A DNA stretch of 5,108 bases from Bacteriovoracaceae bacterium (GTDB lineage Bacteria; Bdellovibrionota; Bacteriovoracia; Bacteriovoracales; Bacteriovoracaceae), in assembly GCA_947440875.1 (NCBI GenBank), contig CANETG010000213.1, positions 1 to 5,108 on the forward strand, written 5' to 3'. This document shows positions 1 to 5,108 of the stretch, one piece after another. The notes under the pieces are model-generated. The model saw nothing but the letters and a program-made list of their open reading frames with translations. It was not told where the DNA came from and did no database searches. Position 1 is the first letter of the stretch; the number at the start of each line of letters is the position of its first letter. The position numbers and the translations under genes are program-made.

Positions 1-1
1 C

Positions 2-1696
2 ACTTTCCTTATTTCTTTAGAGGCTTTTGCCTATCAGTCTTCCTTGAATTCGAGCGGCAAAGAACTCACTTGGCCAAACACAACGATACCTTTAGTCGTG
101 ACTCCAAACACAACGGATATGACGACCGCAAACGCGACCAGTATCATTCAACAATCAGTGAATCAGTGGAATGCACATTCTGGAACAGATGTTTTGACGA
201 CGAATTCTGCTTTAAATGAAATCAGATTTAAATCTGATTTTTCAATTTATGGGCCAGGAGTCATTGGTGTTACGGAGTTAACTTTTACCTCCGGTAGCTC
301 CATCCAGCAGGCAAAAATTTTTTTAAATGATGCATATGATTTTAAGACAAGTCCTGGTTTGTACTCCGACGGTGAAGTTTACCTGGGAGATGTTGTTACT
401 CATGAACTTGGACATCTCTTTGGTCTTTCTCATTCGGAAATTTTAGATTCAACTATGTTTTACGCTGCTTTCTCTGGTCAGTACTCACTGGGGGCTGATG
501 ATATTTCTGGAGTTCGAAGTAAGTACTCCAGTGGGCATGGTTCAATTTCGGGAGTAATTAAAGGTGGAGATAACATCGGTGTCTTCGGTGTTCAAGTGGT
601 TGCGATTTCTCGAAAAAATGGTGAAGCAGTAGGAGTATTTAGTAATCCGTCGGGAAATTTCTCGATCAAGGGTCTTGACCTCGAAGATTCGTATTACCTC
701 TACACGACCCCGGTAAAGAACGCAGCTTCACTCCCGGGTCAGTTTGCAAATATTCAAAAAGATTTTTGCCCCGCAAGTTTCGTAGGAGGATTTTTTAACG
801 CCTGCGGAAAAGATAATGAAGGCTTTCCACAGGCAATTACCCTCTCATCAACAGGCAATAGGTCGGTCAATGTAGGCTCGGTCAGTATTAATTGTAGTTT
901 GAAATCAAACGAAGCTTACTTATTAGAAAAAGCTCAAACGATCACCGATTCAGGTGCCAGTTTTGATCCTGTGACAATCTTCGACTTTGCTCAAGATGAT
1001 CGGTTTGAGAAAGCATTCGTAGGGAATTTCCTCACGCGAAATTCTGCCACTTGGTCGACCTATGACGTGCTCAATGTTGATCTGACTTCTTTGAACGATC
1101 TTTCGGGAGCGCAGAAGTTTCTCAATATAAATCTTGTTTCACGGATTTTTGGAAATCTGCTTGAATACGAAATGATTGTTTCAAGGAATGGCGTTCCAGT
1201 GAGTTCTCAAGGGATTTCTCCTCCGGGAATTGCCGGAACCTACAATACGGACATCAATTCATTTTTGCCCCTGAGTTCAGTTGCATCCGAGAATTTCTTT
1301 GAAATAGCGATTCGTGCAAAAAAGTTGTCGAGTTTCTTAGCACTTCAAACGTTCCCAGAAATTGAAGCATTCTTATCAAACCGATATTTGCCTTATTTTT
1401 TGGTGGCCAGCATTGAGACGGGCTCAGGTCCACTTTTAGATACTGGATTAAGCTTGTCGGATAACTCATCTTGTTTAGACGCACCTTTCACTTATGCGGT
1501 AAATACCGCTCGAACTGTCGCAAGTAGTAACGAAATCATTGAACAAGATCAGGCCAGTGATAGTCCTGTCAGTTGCGGAACCACCGGAGGCGAACCACCC
1601 TCGGGAGGTTCTGGTCTGGGTCTCATGATCGTAGGTTTCTTGATGGTGATTTTCCTCTCTTCGCTAAGGAAATCCTCTAAGAATTTTTTGTCTTAA
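2..1696 (+). CDS. Secreted matrixin-like zinc metalloprotease with C-terminal membrane anchor (5' end outside window)
   Basis: The reading frame is open from base 2, so the TTG at 44 is not the true start. The visible N-terminus (TFLISLEAFA, then YQSS) looks like the end of a Sec signal peptide with an A-F-A cleavage site. Counting from the codon at base 2, 564 residues are visible. Residues about 23-175 form a matrixin (metzincin, M10-like) catalytic domain: HELGHLFGLSH at 134-144 gives zinc ligands H134, H138 and H144 and the catalytic E135, and M152 in DSTMFY is the Met-turn. The segment ending ADDISGVRSKYSS matches the usual close of matrixin domains. Residues about 181-240 resemble a carboxypeptidase-regulatory-like beta-sandwich (GxIxGVI...NPSGNFSIKGL). 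Residues 240-520 are unrecognised and contain four cysteines (256, 268, 298, 491) that could form disulfides. The end is a Cys-Gly/Pro linker, one hydrophobic helix and a basic tail. No cysteine-switch propeptide is seen. Protease class is confident; substrate is unknown. Confidence 0.9.
   Translation, partial: TFLISLEAFAYQSSLNSSGKELTWPNTTIPLVVTPNTTDMTTANATSIIQQSVNQWNAHSGTDVLTTNSALNEIRFKSDFSIYGPGVIGVTELTFTSGSSIQQAKIFLNDAYDFKTSPGLYSDGEVYLGDVVTHELGHLFGLSHSEILDSTMFYAAFSGQYSLGADDISGVRSKYSSGHGSISGVIKGGDNIGVFGVQVVAISRKNGEAVGVFSNPSGNFSIKGLDLEDSYYLYTTPVKNAASLPGQFANIQKDFCPASFVGGFFNACGKDNEGFPQAITLSSTGNRSVNVGSVSINCSLKSNEAYLLEKAQTITDSGASFDPVTIFDFAQDDRFEKAFVGNFLTRNSATWSTYDVLNVDLTSLNDLSGAQKFLNINLVSRIFGNLLEYEMIVSRNGVPVSSQGISPPGIAGTYNTDINSFLPLSSVASENFFEIAIRAKKLSSFLALQTFPEIEAFLSNRYLPYFLVASIETGSGPLLDTGLSLSDNSSCLDAPFTYAVNTARTVASSNEIIEQDQASDSPVSCGTTGGEPPSGGSGLGLMIVGFLMVIFLSSLRKSSKNFLS
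74..115 (+). repeat. 12-base direct repeat, two copies 30 bases apart
   Basis: CCAAACACAACG occurs at 74-85 and again at 104-115. The spacing is exactly ten codons, so both copies encode the same tetrapeptide PNTT near the N-terminus of the mature protease. It is seen directly. It may be a trace of a short duplication or just similar codon choice for a repeated Pro-Asn-Thr-Thr; no function is inferred. Confidence 0.6.
219..240. repeat. Perfect 22-base palindrome inside the metalloprotease gene
   Basis: Each arm reads AAATCAGATTT, and the two arms are exact reverse complements with no spacer. It lies within codons for E-I-R-F-K-S-D-F in the catalytic domain. Arms of 11 bases are not expected by chance in a 5-kb window. 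The shape is that of a dimeric regulator site or a cruciform-capable sequence, but no adjacent promoter is evident, so function is unproven. Confidence 0.75.
1571..1693 (+). other. Putative C-terminal sorting / membrane-anchor signal of the metalloprotease
   Basis: The last 41 visible residues have three parts. First is SCGTTGGEPPSGGSG, with a single cysteine at visible residue 525 in a Gly/Pro-rich linker. Next is a hydrophobic helix of about 17 residues (GLGLMIVGFLMVIFLSS, about 1613-1663). Last is a short tail with basic residues (LRKSSKNFLS). This layout is that of tripartite protein-sorting signals in Gram-negative bacteria; MYXO-CTERM signals have a conserved Cys and GlyGly-CTERM signals a Gly-rich linker. 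A plain transmembrane anchor is the alternative. No sorting enzyme is encoded in this window. Confidence 0.55.
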
Positions 1697-1716
1697 CCCA
1701 TCTATTTTACTAAAAT
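1688..1716 (+). promoter_or_regulatory. Candidate promoter for the AMIN-like gene and lon
   Basis: TTGTCT at 1688-1693 (4 of 6 to a sigma-70-type -35) is followed, after 17 bases, by TAAAAT at 1711-1716 (5 of 6 to -10). It overlaps the stop codon of the metalloprotease gene. The -10 is half of a 13-base palindrome, ATTTTA-C-TAAAAT (1704-1716). CCCATCTA at 1697-1704 also resembles a sigma-32-type heat-shock -10, with a poor -35 (CTAAGAA, 1677-1683) 13 bases upstream. No intrinsic terminator separates the protease gene from this region, so read-through is also possible. Confidence 0.35.
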
Positions 1717-1733
1717 AATCACAGATCATCTTC

Positions 1734-1739
1734 AGGGAG
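1734..1739 (+). promoter_or_regulatory. Ribosome binding site that decides the AMIN-like gene's start
   Basis: AGGGAG lies 7 bases before the ATG at 1747, which is ideal. It lies only 1 base before the in-frame GTG at 1741, too close to serve it. This favours the ATG, which also gives a cleaner signal peptide beginning MKLG. Confidence 0.75.
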
Positions 1740-1746
1740 AGTGCTC

Positions 1747-2217
1747 ATGAAACTCGGCATCATCATGTCTTTTTTTCTTTTATCAGGAGCAGTGCTCGCC
1801 CAAAATCTTATGGAAGAAAGAATCTGGAAATTAAGCGCGAGAAAGAAATCTATTTTTCTCGATTCTGGTGTCTTTCACATGAACTCCGGAACAGCAGGAT
1901 CCCAGGTGACTGCAGTAAGGAGTTCTTCAGTTCCAGGAAGAGGCTATGAAAGAGTTGTGATTGATTTCAATACTCCCTCCATTCCTCGAGTCTACGGTCA
2001 CATCTCTTCACAGAAACAAAAAATTTCAATCGATCTGTTCGAAACGAGTGTCGGTACAGCTCAGCCTCAATTAAAAGACTCCAAGTTTGTAAAAAATATC
2101 GATTTCATCAGTGTCGATGGAAAAACTCTAACGATGGACATTTCTCTTAAGTCGAAGGCGAGCTTCGATGTGTTTTATCTTCCTGATCCAGGCAGACTCG
2201 TGATCGACATCCGTTAA
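1747..2217 (+). CDS. Small exported AMIN-domain-like protein
   Basis: The product has 156 residues from the ATG at 1747; an in-frame GTG at 1741 is disfavoured by the ribosome binding site. Residues 1-18 form a Sec signal peptide (MKLGIIMSFFLLSGAVLA, then QN), with no lipobox cysteine and no cysteine anywhere, so a soluble periplasmic protein is expected. Residues about 52-156 are rich in beta strands. The pattern ERVVIDF (68-74), then KISIDLF (92-98), then DPGRLVIDIR (147-156) resembles the AMIN domain of N-acetylmuramoyl-L-alanine amidases and PilQ-type secretins, which targets proteins to peptidoglycan or the septum. No amidase or secretin domain follows; the protein is only this module plus a short charged N-terminal stretch (EERIWKLSARKK). 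The gene ends 19 bases before lon and is probably co-transcribed with it. The fold call is moderate, since it rests on motif appearance; a DUF-type beta protein is the alternative. Confidence 0.7.
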   Translation: MKLGIIMSFFLLSGAVLAQNLMEERIWKLSARKKSIFLDSGVFHMNSGTAGSQVTAVRSSSVPGRGYERVVIDFNTPSIPRVYGHISSQKQKISIDLFETSVGTAQPQLKDSKFVKNIDFISVDGKTLTMDISLKSKASFDVFYLPDPGRLVIDIR

Positions 2218-2236
2218 TTCATTAAAAGGAAATCCC

Positions 2237-4831
2237 ATGGCCATCAAAGATAAAAATGCTAAGTCCAATCAGGACAATCATCTCGTTGAGATCCCACCCG
2301 AAGTAGTGATCATCCCTATTGTCAACAGCCCCATCTTTCCAGGCATGATTGCCCCGATTATTCTTTCAGAGGATAAATATACTCCGGAGCTTGATTCGTA
2401 TCTTACGAAGAATAATTACGTCGCTCTCAACCTAGTCAAGTTTAAAGACTTTGGTGAAGGCGGAGAAGTTCTTCAGGAAATGGGTGAAGAAAGTATTAAT
2501 TACGAAGAAGAGGAAGATTCTTCTTACCAAAGACTTGCTTCGGCCAGTGATGTGAATACCAAAGGCATCACTCCCAAAGACATCTATAAAGTGGGCGTTC
2601 TTTGCAAAGTCATCAAGAAGCTAAAGCTTCCGGATGGATCGGTAAACCTTCTCGTCCACGGAATGAAACGCTACCGTGCTGTTGAGTATGTTTCGGATTC
2701 TCCTCTTCTGGTCGCAAGAACAGAAGTATTCAACGATATCCATGAACCAGATGAAGAGCTTGATGCGTACACCCGGTCAGTGATTAACCAGGTGAAAAAA
2801 CTCTCCGAAATCAATCCCTACTTTAATGAAGAAATGAAGCTGGCAATGCTTAATTCGCCTTCGCCTGGATCACTGGCCGATCTCGTCGCATTTGCGCTTT
2901 CACTCGACGTTCCGGAAGCCCAGGACTTTCTTGAAACACTTGTTGTAAAAAAACGTTTTGCCAAACTTCTCGTCTATCTCAAGCGAGAAAAAGACGTTGC
3001 GGACATTCAGAAAAAAATCACTGATGAAGTGAATGATAAGGTGAACAAGTATCAGCGCGAATACTTCCTCCGCGAGCAACTAAAAGTTATCCGTAATGAA
3101 CTAGGCCTTGATGAAGATGATAAAGCCAAAGACGTTAAGAAAATAAAAGATGCTCTTGAAGAGGGTGGACTCCCTGAGGATGCCAAGAAGGCAGCTCTAG
3201 AGGAACTCGAGCGCCTCGAGAGTATTCCCGATTCTTCTCCGGAGTATAACGTCACTCGCACGTATCTCAACTGGATGACGGCACTTCCATGGAATAAGTC
3301 TTCTGATGATAAAGTAGACATTGATGTCGCGAGAAAAATTCTTGAAAAAGATCACTACGGTCTTGAGAAACCGAAAGAGCGGATCATGGAATTTCTCGCG
3401 GTAAGAAAACTCAAACCAGAATATGACGGGACAATTCTTTGTCTTGCGGGTCCTCCAGGAGTTGGTAAGACTTCGCTCGGTCACTCAATCGCAAAAGCCC
3501 TGGGTCGTGAATTTTACCGTTTCTCACTCGGGGGTATGCGCGATGAAGCCGAGATTAAAGGTCACCGTCGGACCTACGTGGGTGCCATGCCAGGGAAAAT
3601 TATCCAAGCGCTTAAACGCGTCGGTGTGAATAATCCTGTCATCATGCTCGATGAAGTCGATAAAATAGGAAAATCTTTTCAAGGTGATCCTGCTTCAGCG
3701 CTACTTGAAGTCCTTGATCCGGAACAAAATAAAACATTCATCGATAACTATCTTGATGTGCCATTTGATCTTTCAAAAGTTCTGTTTATCTCTACAGCGA
3801 ACTATGTGGGAGAGATTCCAGAAGCACTTCTTGATCGTATGGAGCTCATTGAACTTTCTGGTTACACCATTGAGGAAAAACTCTCTATCGCTACGAAGTG
3901 GGTGATCCCGAAGCAGATTAAAAAGCATGGGCTCACGACGAAAGAATTTTCACTTAGCTCTGAAGTCATGAAAGCACTTGTTTCAGATTATGCCCGTGAG
4001 CCTGGTGTTCGCGTGATGGAACAATTTGTCGCTAAACTTTGTCGTCGTGCTGCTCTTGAAAAAGTCTCAAGTAAACGAGCGAAGAAATTCTCTCCAACGG
4101 TCGCTGATCTTGAAAAACTTCTTGGGCCCAAGCGATTTGAAACAGATAAAGCGCAAAAGCCACTCCAGCCTGGGATTGTAACTGGTCTTGCGTGGACATC
4201 TTTTGGTGGAGATATTCTTTTCATCGAAACAATCCCACTCAAGGGCAGGGGCTTCAAGCTGACTGGTCAGCTTGGTGATGTCATGGGTGAGTCAGCGAAT
4301 CTTGCGTATAGCTATGTGAAAAGTATTCTTCAGGCACAAATTGAAGAAGAGAAAATAAAAGCTGAAAAGAAAACGTCGAAGAAAAAAGTTTCTAAAAAAG
4401 TAACAAAGAAAGTCGAGACACCGATCGTCGCTGCTGCCTCCGCAGTTCCGGCTCCAAATCCAGAAGAGGCAACAGACTTCCTCGCTAAACATGAAATCCA
4501 CCTTCACTTACCCGCCGGAGCAACTCCTAAGGACGGTCCGTCGGCTGGGATTACCATGGCCCTTGCTCTTTATTCCCTCTCGACCAATCAAATGGTTCGC
4601 GGCGATATTGCGATGACAGGTGAGCTCTCCCTCACCGGGAAAGTTTTGCCGGTTGGTGGGATTAAAGAAAAAGTTCTTGCAGCAAAACGCGCAGGCATTA
4701 AGGAAATCATCCTTCCTTGGCAGAACGAGAAGGATTTGAAAGAAGTTCCTGAGCGTCACCGCAAGGGCATGCGTTTCCATCCGGTCAGGCACTTTGATGA
4801 AGTCTTAAAAATTGCTTTAAAGCGCAGATAA
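2237..4831 (+). CDS. lon: ATP-dependent Lon protease (endopeptidase La)
   Basis: The 864-residue product is a cytoplasmic hexameric AAA+ serine protease that degrades misfolded and regulatory proteins. AAAGGA at 2225-2230 lies 6 bases before the ATG. The N domain spans about 18-250, followed by a helical coiled linker (about 250-330, with KYQREYFLREQLKVIRNELG at 271-290). The AAA+ module has Walker A GPPGVGKT (405-412), Walker B VIMLDEVDK (468-476), sensor-1 N522, arginine finger R534 and sensor-2 R592 in GVR. The protease domain has the catalytic dyad S769 (PKDGPSAG) and K812 (GGIKEK), with the same 43-residue spacing as E. coli S679/K722. At 864 residues it is longer than the E. coli enzyme (784). 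Two insertions explain most of this: an acidic stretch in the N domain (about 72-108, with EEEED at 90-94) and a lysine-rich stretch in the protease domain (about 703-744). All key residues are present, so it should be active. It follows the AMIN-like gene by 19 bases and ends at a terminator. Confidence 0.98.
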   Translation: MAIKDKNAKSNQDNHLVEIPPEVVIIPIVNSPIFPGMIAPIILSEDKYTPELDSYLTKNNYVALNLVKFKDFGEGGEVLQEMGEESINYEEEEDSSYQRLASASDVNTKGITPKDIYKVGVLCKVIKKLKLPDGSVNLLVHGMKRYRAVEYVSDSPLLVARTEVFNDIHEPDEELDAYTRSVINQVKKLSEINPYFNEEMKLAMLNSPSPGSLADLVAFALSLDVPEAQDFLETLVVKKRFAKLLVYLKREKDVADIQKKITDEVNDKVNKYQREYFLREQLKVIRNELGLDEDDKAKDVKKIKDALEEGGLPEDAKKAALEELERLESIPDSSPEYNVTRTYLNWMTALPWNKSSDDKVDIDVARKILEKDHYGLEKPKERIMEFLAVRKLKPEYDGTILCLAGPPGVGKTSLGHSIAKALGREFYRFSLGGMRDEAEIKGHRRTYVGAMPGKIIQALKRVGVNNPVIMLDEVDKIGKSFQGDPASALLEVLDPEQNKTFIDNYLDVPFDLSKVLFISTANYVGEIPEALLDRMELIELSGYTIEEKLSIATKWVIPKQIKKHGLTTKEFSLSSEVMKALVSDYAREPGVRVMEQFVAKLCRRAALEKVSSKRAKKFSPTVADLEKLLGPKRFETDKAQKPLQPGIVTGLAWTSFGGDILFIETIPLKGRGFKLTGQLGDVMGESANLAYSYVKSILQAQIEEEKIKAEKKTSKKKVSKKVTKKVETPIVAAASAVPAPNPEEATDFLAKHEIHLHLPAGATPKDGPSAGITMALALYSLSTNQMVRGDIAMTGELSLTGKVLPVGGIKEKVLAAKRAGIKEIILPWQNEKDLKEVPERHRKGMRFHPVRHFDEVLKIALKRR
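4343..4468 (+). other. Lysine-rich insertion in the Lon protease domain
   Basis: Against E. coli Lon as remembered, the stretch between GDVMGES (680-686) and IHLHLPAGATPKDG (754-767) is about 41 residues longer. The extra part begins with EEEKIKAEKK and has 11 lysines in residues 706-725. It continues as an Ala/Pro-rich linker (VAAASAVPAPNPEE, 731-744). It looks disordered and resembles the basic tails of bacterial histone H1-like proteins. It stays in frame and flanking motifs are intact, so it is a true insertion and not a frameshift. Confidence 0.8.
4382..4417 (+). repeat. Degenerate 12-base tandem repeat encoding KKVS-KKVT-KKVE
   Basis: Three consecutive 12-base units encode KKVS, KKVT and KKVE (Lon residues 716-727), and a related KKTS lies just upstream at 711-714. 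The units differ at third positions, so the amino acids look kept while the DNA has drifted. Two runs of six A (4382-4387 and 4394-4399) lie inside it. Confidence 0.7.
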
Positions 4832-4859
4832 AAAAGGGGCCTCATGGCCCCCTTTTTTT
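4831..4859 (+). terminator. Rho-independent terminator after lon
   Basis: GGGGCC (4836-4841) pairs with GGCCCC (4846-4851) around a TCAT loop, followed by seven T (4853-4859). An A-run (4831-4835) precedes the stem, so the element could also stop transcription from the opposite strand. It begins at the last base of the lon stop codon and closes the transcription unit. Confidence 0.93.
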
Positions 4860-4877
4860 GCACATATTGCCCAGCTA

Positions 4878-4904
4878 TTGAGAAGTCCCTCGATGACCTA
4901 GAAT
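4878..4904 (+). promoter_or_regulatory. Candidate promoter for the gene starting at 4926
   Basis: TTGAGA (4878-4883, 5 of 6 to a -35) and TAGAAT (4899-4904, 5 of 6 to a -10) are separated by 15 bases, shorter than the ideal 17. Its position after the lon terminator and before a new gene supports it. Transcription would start near 4911, leaving a leader of about 15 bases. Confidence 0.45.
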
Positions 4905-4920
4905 TTCTAGTGAGGGGACT
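4884..4920 (+). promoter_or_regulatory. Nested inverted repeats covering the ribosome binding site of the last gene
   Basis: The outer arms are AGTCCCTC (4884-4891) and GAGGGGACT (4912-4920), complementary apart from one bulged G. Inside lies a perfect palindrome, CTAGAA-T-TTCTAG (4898-4910). The right outer arm contains GAGGGG (4912-4917), which sits 8 bases before the ATG at 4926 and is the likely ribosome binding site. On a transcript covering both arms this site would be paired. The inner palindrome overlaps the candidate -10 and could equally be an operator. Confidence 0.55.
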
Positions 4921-4925
4921 CATCC

Positions 4926-5108
4926 ATGAAGCTTATTACGTTTATTCTTACCGCTCTGTTTTCCATCTCGGCATTCACTGAAGAGAGATTTCCACGTTTT
5001 AACCGAGACGATGTTTCAACCGGAGGTCTTCGCACAGTTTGGTCATGTCCAATTAATCGTGGTGACATGCCAGAATTAAGAGAGGTTGAGATTTTTTACG
5101 AAACTGAC
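4926..5108 (+). CDS. Exported protein of unknown function (3' end outside window)
   Basis: ATG at 4926 opens a frame that is still open at the window end, 61 codons later. GAGGGG 8 bases upstream supports the start. Residues 1 to about 18 (MKLITFILTALFSISAFT) look like a Sec signal peptide, cut after A16 or T18. The mature part starts EERFPRFNRDDV and contains one cysteine (C41, in TVWSCPIN), which is not in a lipobox, so a periplasmic or secreted protein is expected. I do not recognise the family from this fragment. It is separated from lon by a strong terminator and probably has its own promoter. Confidence 0.75.
   Translation, partial: MKLITFILTALFSISAFTEERFPRFNRDDVSTGGLRTVWSCPINRGDMPELREVEIFYETD

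Noticed and set aside
44..46. TTG at 44 as the start codon of the metalloprotease
   Set aside because: The frame is open back to the window edge and encodes the end of a signal peptide (ending A-F-A) just upstream, and no ribosome binding site precedes the TTG. The real start is outside the window.
1592..1611. Imperfect inverted repeat GAACCACCC / GGGAGGTTC in the protease gene's Gly/Pro linker
   Set aside because: It has a central mismatch, no following T-run, and is a natural result of Pro (CC-) and Gly (GG-) codons lying next to each other.
1704..1716. ATTTTACTAAAAT palindrome as a terminator for the metalloprotease gene
   Set aside because: The stem would be only A/T with a one-base centre and no T-run after it, so it cannot form a working intrinsic terminator; it is better read as part of a candidate -10 region.
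1741..1743. GTG at 1741 as the start of the AMIN-like gene
   Set aside because: The AGGGAG ribosome binding site would be almost in contact with it; the ATG at 1747 has proper spacing and gives a normal signal peptide.
3206..3220. CTCGAG-CGC-CTCGAG inverted repeat in lon
   Set aside because: It is short and fully explained by codons for E-L-E-R-L-E in the conserved linker helix.
3052..3484. Minus-strand open frames across lon (also 3988-4257, 4292-4507 and 4508-4792) as possible genes
   Set aside because: They lie wholly inside the highly conserved lon coding region, are serine/arginine- or phenylalanine-rich as expected of antisense shadows, and resemble no known protein.

Overview
The window holds two complete genes and two genes cut by its edges, all on the + strand and closely packed. 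The likely source is a Gram-negative bacterium of moderate-to-low GC, plausibly Bdellovibrionota (a Bdellovibrio/Bacteriovorax-type lineage). The evidence is a secreted matrixin-type protease with a Cys/Gly-rich C-terminal membrane anchor, a Lon with lineage-type insertions, and purine-rich Shine-Dalgarno sites. This assignment is inference from style and needs a database search.

Positions 2-1696 carry the 3' part of a secreted zinc metalloprotease gene. The start codon lies upstream of the window; what remains begins inside the signal peptide. The order is matrixin catalytic domain, a carboxypeptidase-regulatory-like beta-sandwich, a long unrecognised region with few cysteines, then a Cys-Gly/Pro linker, one transmembrane helix and a basic tail. 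That ending resembles C-terminal sorting signals of the MYXO-CTERM / GlyGly-CTERM kind.

Positions 1747-2217 encode a small exported protein that resembles an AMIN domain (periplasmic, peptidoglycan or secretin associated). It lies 19 bases upstream of lon (2237-4831) and probably shares a transcript with it, driven at least partly from a candidate promoter overlapping the end of the protease gene. Lon is complete: N domain, AAA+ module and Ser-Lys protease domain all have their key residues. It carries an extra acidic loop in the N domain and an extra lysine-rich, H1-tail-like loop inside the protease domain. A strong intrinsic terminator starts at the lon stop codon.

After the terminator, a short intergenic region (4860-4925) contains nested inverted repeats, a candidate promoter and the ribosome binding site of a new gene. 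That gene starts at 4926, encodes a small exported protein of unknown function, and runs off the window.

The genes share a theme of protein quality and cell envelope (secreted protease, periplasmic AMIN-like protein, cytoplasmic ATP-dependent protease), but only the AMIN-like gene and lon look like an operon. No clearly new multi-gene system is visible. The most unusual points are the Lon insertions, the putative sorting tail, a perfect 22-base palindrome inside the protease gene, and the hairpin over the last gene's ribosome binding site.
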